A stretch of DNA of 59,239 nt from NCBI GenBank assembly GCA_035764005.1, contig DASTZZ010000053.1:1-59239 (forward strand), written 5' to 3'. Below the pieces are notes generated by a model, which made no database searches, had not been told where the DNA came from, and saw only the letters and a list, made by a program, of their open reading frames with translations. The position numbers were made by a program, and so were the translations under genes. Below are positions 9,676 through 18,089 of the stretch, in pieces; positions within the stretch are counted from its first letter, which is position 1, and the number at the start of each line of letters is the position of its first letter. This stretch comes from Terriglobales bacterium (GTDB taxonomy: Bacteria > Acidobacteriota > Terriglobia > Terriglobales > Acidobacteriaceae).

Positions 9676-10407
9676 ATGCATGTGCGCGTGCTGTTGTTCG
9701 GGGTACTCAAAGACATTTTCCGACGCAGTGAAGACTCGCTGGAACTGAGCTCGGGAGACACAGTTTCCGACGTATTGGAGCACTATCGCGAACTTGCTCC
9801 GGACAGGGCTAGCCTATTCCATTCCGTTGCTCTGGCAGTGAATCAAGAGTACGCCGCTCCGGATCGCCGCTTACAAGATGGTGATGAGGTTGCACTACTG
9901 CCACCAGTAAGTGGCGGTCTCGAAACGCCGGTGCGGCCGGGAAGTTACAAATGCGAGATCGTTCGGGAGAGTATTCCTACCGAGCAGATTCTGCAAGGCA
10001 CTAAGCACGCGGAAGATGGTGCCGTAGTCGTCTTTGAGGGCATCGTTCGCAACCGCACACGCAATCGGCAGACGCTTTTTCTCGACTATGAAGCGTACGA
10101 ACCTATGGCTCTCAGCCAGTTGAACGCCTTGGCGGAGAAGGTCCTCGCGAATTACAAGATCCGCGAGATTGTCATAGTCCATCGCCTTGGACGGCTTGAG
10201 ATTGGGGAGACCAGCGTTCTGATTGTAGTTGCATCTGATCATCGTGCGGCCGCCTTTGATGCTTGTCGATTTGCCATTGACACCTTGAAACGAACGGTTC
10301 CCATTTGGAAAAAAGAGCACTTCAGCAATGGTGTGGTTTGGGCGGATGGTGAACCTTTTCCAGAAGAACTTCGAGTCGATCGGGAGTCTCCGAAGGGGCG
10401 CGTGTAA
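9676..10407 (+). CDS. Fused molybdopterin synthase MoaD-MoaE
   Basis: Residues 1-81 are a MoaD/ThiS-type ubiquitin-like domain ending in PPVSGG (G80-G81). Residues about 90-243 are MoaE, with the active-site VPIWKKE segment and the FEGIVRNRTR region. Together they form molybdopterin synthase, which inserts sulfur into precursor Z. MoaD must expose a C-terminal Gly-Gly for thiocarboxylation, so the fusion probably has to be cleaved after GG, as reported for MoaX of Mycobacterium tuberculosis. I chose the ATG at 9676 because the MoaD strand starts there; an in-frame start at 9607 would add 23 non-domain residues. Its stop overlaps the next start (taATGa), suggesting translational coupling to the VWA gene, an odd partner. 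Confidence 0.9.
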   Translation: MHVRVLLFGVLKDIFRRSEDSLELSSGDTVSDVLEHYRELAPDRASLFHSVALAVNQEYAAPDRRLQDGDEVALLPPVSGGLETPVRPGSYKCEIVRESIPTEQILQGTKHAEDGAVVVFEGIVRNRTRNRQTLFLDYEAYEPMALSQLNALAEKVLANYKIREIVIVHRLGRLEIGETSVLIVVASDHRAAAFDACRFAIDTLKRTVPIWKKEHFSNGVVWADGEPFPEELRVDRESPKGRV

Positions 10408-11324
10408 TGAGAGCTGTAGCCACTGTGCTCGCGGTTGCGGCCTTGCTTTTGCCGATTTCAGCTCAGGAGACTTCCGAGCCTACCTTCAAAGTGGATGTGA
10501 AACTGGTGAACGTCTACGTCACCGTCACTGATCAGCAGGGCGCCCCGATTGGAGACCTTACTAAGAACGACTTTAGTTTGGCTGAAGACGGAGTGCCGCA
10601 GAAGATATCGGTCTTCAGCAAAGAGTCGCAGTTACCACTTTCCATTGTGCTGGCCGTTGACACAAGCTCGAGTACGCGCAAAGACATTCGCTTGGAATTG
10701 GAGGCGGCACGAAAATTTATTCACTCAATTATTAGACCGCAGGATGCAATTTCGCTTTATGCATTCGCGACTGACGTAGATGAAATGGTGTCGTTCACCT
10801 CGAAGCTTCACCAGATTGATTCTGCCATCAACCAGGTCCAGGTGGGCGGAGCTACCTCTCTATACGATGCCATTTATCTCGCTTCAAAGGCGTTGATGAA
10901 GCGGCAAGGCCGGAAGGTTCTGGTGCTGATCACTGATGGGGGTGATACGGCGAGCACAGTCGACTACAAGGAGGCCCTGCGTGCGGCGCAGCAGTCAGAA
11001 GCACTGGTCTACAGCTTGATTGATGTTCCGGTCGAAGCCAGCGCCGGACGGAACACTGGGGGCGAACACGCACTCATTCAAATCTCGAACGATACGGGCG
11101 GGAAGTATTACTACGTTTCAAGCGTCTTCGAGTTGGATAAAGCGTTTCAGCAGATCAGCGATGAATTGCGCACGCAGTATTTGCTTGCATACTACCCAGT
11201 GCCGCGCCGCGCTGCATCGGATTTTCGCGAGATCGACGTGATGGCGCATTCTCATGAATCCGATGGAAAGGGTCAGCTTGTCATCCGTGCGCGTCGAGGA
11301 TATTACACCTCAAAACTGGAATGA
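10407..11324 (+). CDS. VWFA-related acidobacterial domain protein, secreted
   Basis: This 305-residue protein has a signal peptide (cleavage likely after PISA near residue 19), the acidobacterial N-terminal strand VKLVNVYVTVTD followed by LTKNDFSLAEDG, and a von Willebrand A domain with an intact MIDAS DxSxS at D85-S87-S89 and a later T-D-G-G-D segment. It matches the family annotated as VWFA-related acidobacterial domain (TIGR03436 type). It is probably periplasmic or cell-surface and binds a protein partner through a metal ion. The function of the family is unknown. The start ATG overlaps the stop of moaDE by one base. Confidence 0.9.
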   Translation: MRAVATVLAVAALLLPISAQETSEPTFKVDVKLVNVYVTVTDQQGAPIGDLTKNDFSLAEDGVPQKISVFSKESQLPLSIVLAVDTSSSTRKDIRLELEAARKFIHSIIRPQDAISLYAFATDVDEMVSFTSKLHQIDSAINQVQVGGATSLYDAIYLASKALMKRQGRKVLVLITDGGDTASTVDYKEALRAAQQSEALVYSLIDVPVEASAGRNTGGEHALIQISNDTGGKYYYVSSVFELDKAFQQISDELRTQYLLAYYPVPRRAASDFREIDVMAHSHESDGKGQLVIRARRGYYTSKLE

Positions 11325-11401
11325 CCCCCGTGTGCTCGCCTTGCCGGCGCACCAGTAGCGTTTTGAGATGGATAGTTTGACGTTCAGCTTCGTGGCTTGT
11401 G

Positions 11402-13279
11402 TTAGTGCTTGAAGCTGATGGTTATGTGCGTGTCGGTTTCGACCGGCTTTCCGCCAAGCAGATACGGCGAATAGCGCCATTGCCTGGCGGCGGAGATGGC
11501 TGCTTCCCGAAGCAGCGGGCTGCCACTGACCACGCGAATGTTCTTCAGCTTTCCATCAATGCCGATCCTAGCGCTCAGGACAACATCCCCGCCTACGCCC
11601 GCGCGTCGCGCCATCTCTGGGTACTGAGGCAATACCTTTCTCGTCAGTTTTCCTTCGACCACGCCGCGCGATTGGGGCAGCGTCAGTCCCGGAGTTGGAG
11701 TGTTGGCGGCAACGATGTCAGCGGCTAGCTTTGCAGAGGATACTGTTGAGAGTTGGCCGAGCGAAGGCGCCTCGGGCGGGGCATCGATGGCAGGCGATGT
11801 TGACGAGTTCTCGCGAACTGTAACCTCCTGCGTTGCCGGTTCAGTATGAGGCTCTGACGAGCTTTTGGTCGCGTGCGTTGGAGCGGCGGCGCTGGGCTTC
11901 TTCGGCTCGCTCTTAGCAGCCTCCACAACGGTGGTTGAGGTTGGCTGCGAGAGCGCGGGCGTCGGACTAGGAACTGTCGTGGCTGTGGCAGTCGGCGCAG
12001 CCTGCGGACTCGGCGCGTTCTTGCGCAGGCGCAAGATAGCGAATGTCGCAAATACAATCAGCAGAATGGCAATTAGACCGACGGCAAGATACAGGCGCCG
12101 CCGCTGATCCAAGGCAGTGGAATTTGAATGGGTTTCTTCGTGAACATCGGGTGCATGGACCGGCAGCGGGCCGCTTGCGAGTTGCGGAGTGGCAGCGGTC
12201 GAAGCCACTGTTGCGACTCGAGCGGGTACTGGCATTGGCGCAGGGATTGAAACCTCGCGTGCGGGTGCCATAGCCGATTGAACTGTCCTCACTACTGGCA
12301 CCGGAGTTGCGACCGGTGCCGCAGGAATTGGGACCTCCATCGCGATGTGCGGAGTTGTTGCATCCGCTTCCAGCAGTGGTTCGAAGCTGGTACGGCGCTC
12401 AACGGGTACAACTTCGCTTGGCTCCGCGGGCACCGCGACGCCAGCAATAAGTTCAGCGATGAAGCTGACGACGAGAATGTCAGCGCCTTCGAAATTTCCG
12501 GGGGTTGGAGAGAGCACCTCGGCGATTCCGGCCGGCATTCCGCCAGAGAGGACCGGAACGATCAGCAGCGAACGGAAGTTCAGTTGCCGGCAGATGGCCG
12601 CGTCAACTCGTGGATCGGTTTCCGAATCGCGCAACAACACCACGTTGGCCGTCCGCATGCACTCGCCGGAGAGTGACGATTCCGAAAGCTGCACACCGAC
12701 ATCAGGCGCATTGCCATGAGATGCGCGGCAGATTGCGTGTTGTCCATCGCGCAGTGCAATAGCAGCTCCTGTCGCGCGCGTCAGCTCGGCGAGGCGGCGC
12801 ACGATTAACGCAAGCGCTCCGTCAGCGTCGAGATCGTCAGAGGAGATCTGTGCCTGGAGATCGGCGATCTCGCGCAGGCAAGCTACCTTAGCCGCAAGGG
12901 CAGCGTCGGCACCCAGGGTTGCGGAGTCATCTCCGTGCTGAGGCGAGCTCTGAAGCCAGTCTTGAAGTGCTGTTAGCGAATCGATGCTGATGTGTGCGAA
13001 ACGAATACCCGTAGCCATTTCGTCGCTCCAGGCGATTACGCCTGAGGCCTCGATCTGCATCTCGGAATCTGGAAGCGTGAATCGCAGTTGCGTCTCGCTG
13101 CCGATATTCAGATCCGCGCTTCCGAATAGGCTAATGCCGCCTTCGCTGATGTCGCGTGCCGCGCCGCTACGGCCGGGCAGGAGCTCAATCCGGCTGTGCA
13201 TCGGCAGCGGCTTTCTCGAGGCGCTGCGACGATCGTTTTCGATATAGGGAAGACGTGCTGCTTCGGCAGATGTGGCCAT
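11402..13279 (-). CDS. PilZ-GAF-transmembrane-TonB C-terminal fusion protein
   Basis: This 625-residue protein combines an N-terminal PilZ domain (about 15-105), a GAF domain (about 135-290), a Pro/Ala/Val-rich linker, one membrane helix (about 390-415, LYLAVGLIAILLIVFATFAI), a second Pro/Thr/Ser-rich linker and a TonB C-terminal domain (about 540-625, QYPEMARRAGVGGDV to YSPYL). The PilZ part keeps the c-di-GMP signature RSASR (RxxxR) and DISEGG (DxSxxG). The topology puts PilZ and GAF in the cytoplasm and TonB in the periplasm. It could adjust energy transfer to TonB-dependent receptors in response to c-di-GMP or a small ligand; this is inference. No ExbB/ExbD genes lie nearby. A small coiled-coil gene ends 17 bases upstream. 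Confidence 0.88.
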   Translation of the reverse strand: MATSAEAARLPYIENDRRSASRKPLPMHSRIELLPGRSGAARDISEGGISLFGSADLNIGSETQLRFTLPDSEMQIEASGVIAWSDEMATGIRFAHISIDSLTALQDWLQSSPQHGDDSATLGADAALAAKVACLREIADLQAQISSDDLDADGALALIVRRLAELTRATGAAIALRDGQHAICRASHGNAPDVGVQLSESSLSGECMRTANVVLLRDSETDPRVDAAICRQLNFRSLLIVPVLSGGMPAGIAEVLSPTPGNFEGADILVVSFIAELIAGVAVPAEPSEVVPVERRTSFEPLLEADATTPHIAMEVPIPAAPVATPVPVVRTVQSAMAPAREVSIPAPMPVPARVATVASTAATPQLASGPLPVHAPDVHEETHSNSTALDQRRRLYLAVGLIAILLIVFATFAILRLRKNAPSPQAAPTATATTVPSPTPALSQPTSTTVVEAAKSEPKKPSAAAPTHATKSSSEPHTEPATQEVTVRENSSTSPAIDAPPEAPSLGQLSTVSSAKLAADIVAANTPTPGLTLPQSRGVVEGKLTRKVLPQYPEMARRAGVGGDVVLSARIGIDGKLKNIRVVSGSPLLREAAISAARQWRYSPYLLGGKPVETDTHITISFKH

Positions 13280-13295
13280 TCAACGTCTCGCGAGT

Positions 13296-13523
13296 CTACG
13301 GAAATTGCTTGGCTGTTGCCCACGCATTAGCAGACGAGGTCGTTGGCGCGGACGTTTGCGGCTTCGTGGCCGCAGCGGTGCTGAACACCTGCACTGGCGC
13401 GGCAGACGTTGGACGTGCTGCATCTTCCAACAGCTTGGCACTCAGTCGGAGAGCCTCAATCTCATGCTGGATGCGCTGCAGTTCAGCCTCTTTTTGACGG
13501 ATTACTTCGTAGATATCTTTCAT
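13296..13523 (-). CDS. Small coiled-coil protein upstream of the TonB fusion
   Basis: This 75-residue protein starts with a charged amphipathic helix (KDIYEVIRQKEAELQRIQHEIEAL), followed by a Thr/Ala/Ser-rich disordered tail. It lies 17 bases upstream of the PilZ-GAF-TonB gene in the same direction, so co-transcription is likely. I recognise no named domain. The helix pattern and tight spacing make it a credible gene rather than a chance frame. A partner role for the downstream protein is inference. Confidence 0.6.
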   Translation of the reverse strand: MKDIYEVIRQKEAELQRIQHEIEALRLSAKLLEDAARPTSAAPVQVFSTAAATKPQTSAPTTSSANAWATAKQFP

Positions 13524-13808
13524 TCGTGCTCTCGTAATCGAGTAGTTAAGATCTGGGCGGGGGTGGGTAAGCGCATCATCACCCAGTCTGACGCGGAAAT
13601 CAACAGGAATTCACGTCAGGTGCGCAGTACAGGTAAATTTGGAAGCGAATTGAGAAGAAAGCTCGGTGTTGGTAATCTGATAGAAATTACTCTGCTTATG
13701 TGGCATTACGTCGTTGGCTCACAGCCGAAACGCTGCATTCACAGGCGGAGCGGCGTTTGGCGATATCCGCTCGCCGATCGGGAAGGCGCAAAGCAGCAGA
13801 AGGGCAGA

Positions 13809-14018
13809 TCAGATGGTTACGCGCTCTTGTTTCGCGATGCGCATTACCGCTTCTGCAAAGCTTTCAGCTTTGGATTTAGTCTTCGCCGGAGCCGCTTTCT
13901 CCACTTGTCGGCGGAGCAGGTACTCGTCGTTTAGACGGGCGAGCCGCTTTCTTGCCGCTTCAGCATTAGCTTTCATCCGATCAATTGTCTCTTGTGAATG
14001 TTTGCTGTGATTCTTCAT
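13809..14018 (-). CDS. Small basic hypothetical protein
   Basis: This 69-residue, Lys/Arg/Glu/Ala-rich frame (opening MKNHSKHSQETIDRMKANAE) is predicted to be mostly helical. It has no named domain and no signal peptide. The opposite-strand frame is also open, but this one has the composition of a real soluble protein. Function unknown; it lies between a coiled-coil protein and a small membrane protein on the same strand. Confidence 0.5.
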   Translation of the reverse strand: MKNHSKHSQETIDRMKANAEAARKRLARLNDEYLLRRQVEKAAPAKTKSKAESFAEAVMRIAKQERVTI

Positions 14019-14171
14019 TGGGCCTCATACGAGAAACTGCCAGTCACGACTGTCACTTCGGGTAAAGCAACTACGAAACCAACTAAGCTTTTTGATTTCG
14101 GCGAAAGCCGGGTAAGAGCCGTCGCAGACATCGAAATGTACGCCTCGACTGAGCCAGCATTTTAGAACTAC

Positions 14172-14360
14172 TTACGCAATGCGTCGCCACGTAGAGTTTG
14201 GACGGGAACGCATCCTCCGCGTGCGGGCATGCAGCCACCAGTCAAAAGCGTAGAGCGCAAATGCAACCGTCAGAATCGCACCCGATACGTCTCTAGGAAG
14301 CGTGAAAGCCGATTCGAGGAACAGCCACAGAATCATGAGGATGATCGAAACGATGACCAC
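14172..14360 (-). CDS. Small membrane protein, two hydrophobic segments
   Basis: This 62-residue frame has two hydrophobic helices (about 2-19 and 27-45, the second ending in FDWWLHA) followed by an Arg-rich tail, consistent with an inner-membrane hairpin with a cytoplasmic basic end. No family is recognised. It could be a small membrane protein typical of these genomes, but the call rests on composition only. Confidence 0.5.
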   Translation of the reverse strand: MVIVSIILMILWLFLESAFTLPRDVSGAILTVAFALYAFDWWLHARTRRMRSRPNSTWRRIA

Positions 14361-14750
14361 TGTTCGGTATCCTTTACGAGGCGTCTAAAATTGCTGAGCG
14401 TCCAAGCTCCTGAAGGGGGAACGATCTCTGATGTCGCCGTCAGCATCTGGGCATGCACCTTGAGTGCTTGCGGCGTTAAATTTAGGATGTCCAGAGCAGC
14501 TGGATGGGTTGCAAGATGGCCGGAGCCCAAATCTGTCCAGGTGTGAAACTAACCTCGAGGCTGGTATTTCTGCAGTCGTAGTTCCGACAATTTCAACAGT
14601 AACCGCAAAACACCTTGAATCACCAGCTGTTGCGGATCCGGCTGTAGTTGACAAAAGCTTCGAGGCTTCGCAGCTCCGTGGCTGCGCAGCTTCTCACGTT
14701 ACCTAAGTGCTTTGCTTCGTGCATAAAGCTATCTCATACTGCGATGCGTC
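14361..14750. other. Intergenic region with a short palindrome-rich repeat
   Basis: About 390 bases without a credible gene: the frames present have no family features. It carries a gcttcg-rich palindromic stretch at 14656-14693 and the probable promoter region of the downstream PilZ gene. I see nothing else. Confidence 0.5.
14656..14693. repeat. Short repeat related to the rlmN insert
   Basis: The stretch is built from gcttcg, gcagc and ctccg words able to form a hairpin, and resembles the arms of the inverted-repeat insert in rlmN near 2703-2732. Resemblance is by eye only. It may be a second, shorter copy of the same small element. Confidence 0.4.
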
Positions 14751-15119
14751 ATGGAGCACGAGGTCACTACACGGCCTACGCGGTGGGGGAAGTCTGCCGA
14801 ACGGCAGTGGCCGCGGTTTAAAGTCGACTTTGGGATCAAGATCATCGCCGGAAATGCGGGCACCAAAAATGTGGTGCAGGGCAGAGCCCATGACCTCTCT
14901 GAAGGTGGACTCGGTTTCTATGGGGTTCTGGAACTCCAGGAAGGACAGCTCGTCCAGGTGGAGTTCACGCCTCCATTTTGCCGCCGTGCCGTGGAACTGA
15001 CAGCGATCGTCAGGGACAAGGACGGCTATCGCTATGGACTCGAGTTCCGCAAAATCAGTCAGCACGCTGCCGAAGACCTCTCCCGCTCCTGTCGCGCATT
15101 GAACCTCGCTTTGGAATAA
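14751..15119 (+). CDS. Single-domain PilZ protein
   Basis: This 122-residue protein is essentially one PilZ domain (about 18-112). The c-di-GMP signature is present as RQWPR (RxxxR) and DLSEGG (DxSxxG), followed by the usual strands (GLGFYGVLEL, LVQVEFTPPF, YRYGLEFRKI). It is expected to be a cytoplasmic c-di-GMP receptor. It lies about 1.5 kb from the PilZ-GAF-TonB gene, on the opposite strand. An internal ATG is possible, but this start keeps the RxxxR motif with a sensible leader. Confidence 0.88.
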   Translation: MEHEVTTRPTRWGKSAERQWPRFKVDFGIKIIAGNAGTKNVVQGRAHDLSEGGLGFYGVLELQEGQLVQVEFTPPFCRRAVELTAIVRDKDGYRYGLEFRKISQHAAEDLSRSCRALNLALE

Positions 15120-15127
15120 GCTCTCGC

Positions 15128-15162
15128 GTCAGTACCGTCCGCGGTAGCGCATGGGTGACTCA
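15128..15162 (+). repeat. Dispersed palindromic repeat (REP-like), single arm
   Basis: One copy of a family whose consensus in this window is close to gtcagtaccgtccgcggtag followed by cggatgggtga. It contains an internal palindrome around ccgcgg. It lies just downstream of the PilZ gene and upstream of the trp leader region. Other copies are at 22177-22297, 23443-23515, 25295-25369 and 26163-26226. Confidence 0.75.
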
Positions 15163-15206
15163 CCTCCGTTGCTGGTCAACTCAGGCCGCTGCCGGTTCCC
15201 TCGCGG

Positions 15207-15236
15207 TTGCGAAATTCCCGATCTCTGCCTGATAAT
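15207..15236 (+). promoter_or_regulatory. Candidate sigma70-like promoter of the trp-aro operon
   Basis: A -35-like TTGCGA (15207-15212) and a -10-like GATAAT (15231-15236) are separated by 18 bases. The predicted start of transcription, near 15243, lies only a few bases before the ATG of the candidate leader peptide at 15246. Assigned by eye; acidobacterial promoters are poorly defined. Confidence 0.35.
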
Positions 15237-15245
15237 GTCCTGCAC

Positions 15246-15326
15246 ATGCCCGCCACGCTCATAGCTGCGCCTCAGTTCTGCACATGGCGCGAGTGCGTCC
15301 CGTATTATCGATACTGGCGATTTTGA
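15246..15326 (+). CDS. Candidate aromatic-rich leader peptide before trpC
   Basis: A 26-codon frame, 72 bases upstream of trpC, whose product is unusually aromatic: Phe11, Trp14, then three Tyr, Trp24 and Phe26 in its last eight residues (VPYYRYWRF). It precedes an operon for Trp synthesis and for shared aromatic steps (chorismate mutase, DAHP synthase). The position and composition suggest a transcription-attenuation leader. I see no strong terminator hairpin between 15327 and 15397 and no clear ribosome site, so translation would be near-leaderless. It could be chance. Confidence 0.3.
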   Translation: MPATLIAAPQFCTWRECVPYYRYWRF

Positions 15327-15397
15327 TTCCGCCCGTCCTGGCTTTTCGGCCGCTCCGCTCGCAGTAAGACCAGTTTTGATTCGCCGCTTTTGCGAAA

Positions 15398-16219
15398 ATG
15401 ACCATCCTTCAGCAAATCGTTTCTGAAACGCGCGCTCGATTGGCCGAAAAAACCGACGCCGTCTATCGAGCAGAGCTGGAGAAGCTGGCCGAGCGACACA
15501 CGCCGCGTGGATTTCGCAACCGGCTGATCGATGCCGCGCGATCCGGGCCCGCAGTGATTGCGGAGCTGAAGAGAGCGTCTCCCTCCAAAGGCGTGATCCG
15601 TTCGGATTTTCATGTGGCCGAACTGGCGCACGCGATGGAGCAGGCGGGTGCGGCGGCTCTGTCGGTTCTAACCGAAGAAAAGCACTTTCAAGGGTCGCTC
15701 GAAAATCTCCGACTGGCTTCTGCGAATGTTTCCATTCCTTGTTTGCGGAAGGACTTCATCGTCGATGAACTGCAGATGCTCGAAGCTCGGGCGTATGGCG
15801 CCGATGCGGCGCTCCTCATTATTGCAGCATTGAGCGATGCCGAATTGAAGCAGCTTGGCCGCGCCGCTCAGAGATTTCTGCTCGATGTTCTCTGTGAGGT
15901 GCATGAGGAACAAGAGCTGCAGCGCGCCGTTGACGCGGGTTTTGACATTATTGGAGTCAACAATCGCGATCTGCGCACTTTTCAAGTCACACTTGAAACG
16001 AGTTTGCGCCTCAATACCATGATTCCCGCGAATGCGCTTCGAGTCGCCGAGAGCGGCATTCACAGCGGAGCCGACATTTCACGACTGCGGTCGGCCGGAT
16101 ATCAGGCATTCCTGATTGGGGAATCGCTGATGAAAGAGCGGGATCCTGGCGCGGCTTTAAACAAGCTTCTGGCCGACGCGACCCGCGAGGAGCGTCGAGC
16201 GGAGGTCGCCAGACGGTGA
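15398..16219 (+). CDS. trpC: Indole-3-glycerol phosphate synthase
   Basis: This 273-residue TIM-barrel enzyme converts CdRP into indole-3-glycerol phosphate, the fourth step of Trp synthesis. Family signatures are IAELKRASPSKG (catalytic Lys), VLTEEKHFQGS, LRKDFIVDELQ, IGVNNRDLRTF and VAESGIHS near the phosphate site. It opens the run trpC-trpF-trpB-trpA-aroQ-aroF. trpE, trpG and trpD are not in the window. Its stop codon TGA overlaps the GTG start of trpF (GTGA). Confidence 0.96.
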   Translation: MTILQQIVSETRARLAEKTDAVYRAELEKLAERHTPRGFRNRLIDAARSGPAVIAELKRASPSKGVIRSDFHVAELAHAMEQAGAAALSVLTEEKHFQGSLENLRLASANVSIPCLRKDFIVDELQMLEARAYGADAALLIIAALSDAELKQLGRAAQRFLLDVLCEVHEEQELQRAVDAGFDIIGVNNRDLRTFQVTLETSLRLNTMIPANALRVAESGIHSGADISRLRSAGYQAFLIGESLMKERDPGAALNKLLADATREERRAEVARR

Positions 16220-16887
16220 CGTGGATCAAGATCTGCGGCACTACCAATGAGCGGGATGCCGATGTGGCGATCCGAGCCGGCGCGAATGCGCTTGGGTTCA
16301 TCATGACCAGAAGCCCGCGGCAGGTGAGCGACAGTAGGGCGTATTCGATTGGGACGATTGTGCCGAAGGGCGTCGAAACTATCGGCGTATTCGTGAATGA
16401 GGACTTCAAAACTCTGGTGGAAACGACGCGCTTCTGCAAGTTCACCGGCGTGCAGTTGCACGGCGACGAAGACGCAGACTACATCGATCGGCTGCGTGCC
16501 GAACAGCCGGGTGTAAAGATTCTGAAAGCCGTTTCTGCCGCGTTGCTGAACGGTTCCACGGCGTCGAATCCGGATATTTGGCTGATTGATAACGCTCACG
16601 GAGCGCTGCGCGGAGGAACAGGTAAGCCGTTTAGCTGGCGCGAGTCGGCTTCCCAAATCCGGAAGTTACGCCGGCCGGTGATTATTGCCGGCGGGCTGAA
16701 TGCGCAGAACGTGCAGGAGGCGCTCGGTATCTTTCATCCGTGGGGAGTCGACGTGGTGAGCGGCGTCGAATCTTATCCGGGGCGCAAGCATCCGGGATTG
16801 GTGGCGCAGTTCATCGATGCTGTCCGCCAGTTCGACTCGCGACAGCGCGACGCGAAGACGCCGGCGCAGAAGGGAATTGGTCGGTGA
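16216..16887 (+). CDS. trpF: Phosphoribosylanthranilate isomerase
   Basis: This 223-residue barrel enzyme carries the TrpF signatures [13 protein letters not shown] (catalytic Cys), VGVFV-like [16 protein letters not shown], and the [11 protein letters not shown] phosphate loop. It isomerises PRA to CdRP just before TrpC. It begins with GTG at 16216 inside the trpC stop region and its own TGA overlaps the GTG start of trpB, so both junctions are four-base overlaps. The C-terminal tail beyond FIDAVRQF is basic and variable. Confidence 0.95.
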   Translation: MTWIKICGTTNERDADVAIRAGANALGFIMTRSPRQVSDSRAYSIGTIVPKGVETIGVFVNEDFKTLVETTRFCKFTGVQLHGDEDADYIDRLRAEQPGVKILKAVSAALLNGSTASNPDIWLIDNAHGALRGGTGKPFSWRESASQIRKLRRPVIIAGGLNAQNVQEALGIFHPWGVDVVSGVESYPGRKHPGLVAQFIDAVRQFDSRQRDAKTPAQKGIGR

Positions 16888-18089
16888 GGCAGATCGAGAC
16901 ACAACCCATAGTTTCAGCGAAAGCCGGACGCTTTGGGCCATACGGTGGACGCTACGTTCCCGAAACCTTGATGGCCGCGCTCGAGGAGCTTGAGGCGGCC
17001 TACGCGCAGGCCAAGGAAGACGCGGAATTCCAGCGTGAACTCGATGGACTATTGCACCAATATGCCGGCCGTCCGACTCCATTGTTTTATGCCGCACGGC
17101 TTTCGGAGAAGCTTGGTGGAGCACGGATCTACCTGAAGCGCGAAGATTTGCTGCACACCGGCGCACACAAGATCAACAACTGTCTCGGGCAGGGCCTGCT
17201 CGCGCGACGCATGGGCAAACGCCGCATCATCGCCGAAACCGGCGCTGGCCAGCACGGAGTAGCTACAGCAACGGTGTGCGCGCTGCTTGGCTTTGACTGC
17301 GTTGTCTACATGGGCAGCGAGGACATGCGACGGCAGGAGCTGAATGTCTTCCGCATGAAGCTGCTCGGGGCCGAAGTGCGGGCGGTGAATTCAGGCTCAT
17401 GCACGCTGAAAGACGCAATCAATGAAGCCATGCGGGATTGGGTCACAAACGTCCGCACCACGCATTACCTGCTTGGTTCGGTGTTGGGCGCACATCCCTA
17501 TCCCGAAATGGTACGCGATTTTCATCGCTGCATCGGCCGCGAGGCTCGCGAGCAGATTCTCTCGCAAACAGGCAAGCTGCCTAATGCGGTGATCGCCTGC
17601 GTCGGCGGGGGCTCGAACGCGATGGGTGCGTTCTACGAGTTTATTCGCGATAAGCAGGTTGCACTGATCGGAGTCGAAGCAGGCGGACGAAGTTCTAAAT
17701 TGGGCGAACATGCGGCACGGTTTCAAGGCGGGTCGCCAGGAGTTCTGCAAGGCACATATTCGTATGTACTGCAGGATGAAGCCGGACAGATTGCCACAAC
17801 CCATTCGGTTTCCGCCGGTCTCGACTATCCATCAATCGGTCCGGAACACGCTGCGTTGCACGACGCCGGCCGCGCCGAGTATGTATCGGCCTCCGACTCT
17901 GAAGCTCTTGAGGCATGCGTCAGGTTGGCTCGGACTGAAGGGATCGTTCCAGCGCTCGAATCATCGCACGCAGTCGCGGAGTGTATCCGACGTGCTCCCA
18001 AAATGAAACGAGACGAGATCGTCATCGTGAACATCTCGGGCCGTGGCGACAAAGATATGGGAATCCTCACCAAAGAGCTGAAGCTTTGA
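16884..18089 (+). CDS. trpB: Tryptophan synthase beta chain
   Basis: This 401-residue PLP enzyme makes Trp from indole and Ser. It shows [15 protein letters not shown] at the start, the PLP lysine K96 in HTGAHKINN, the GAGQHG substrate loop and the GGGSNA phosphate-binding loop. I start it at the GTG at 16884, overlapping the trpF stop (GTGA). An upstream in-frame ATG at 16740 lies within trpF and would add residues the family lacks. It is the TrpB1 type that pairs with TrpA, encoded next. Confidence 0.96.
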   Translation: MRQIETQPIVSAKAGRFGPYGGRYVPETLMAALEELEAAYAQAKEDAEFQRELDGLLHQYAGRPTPLFYAARLSEKLGGARIYLKREDLLHTGAHKINNCLGQGLLARRMGKRRIIAETGAGQHGVATATVCALLGFDCVVYMGSEDMRRQELNVFRMKLLGAEVRAVNSGSCTLKDAINEAMRDWVTNVRTTHYLLGSVLGAHPYPEMVRDFHRCIGREAREQILSQTGKLPNAVIACVGGGSNAMGAFYEFIRDKQVALIGVEAGGRSSKLGEHAARFQGGSPGVLQGTYSYVLQDEAGQIATTHSVSAGLDYPSIGPEHAALHDAGRAEYVSASDSEALEACVRLARTEGIVPALESSHAVAECIRRAPKMKRDEIVIVNISGRGDKDMGILTKELKL

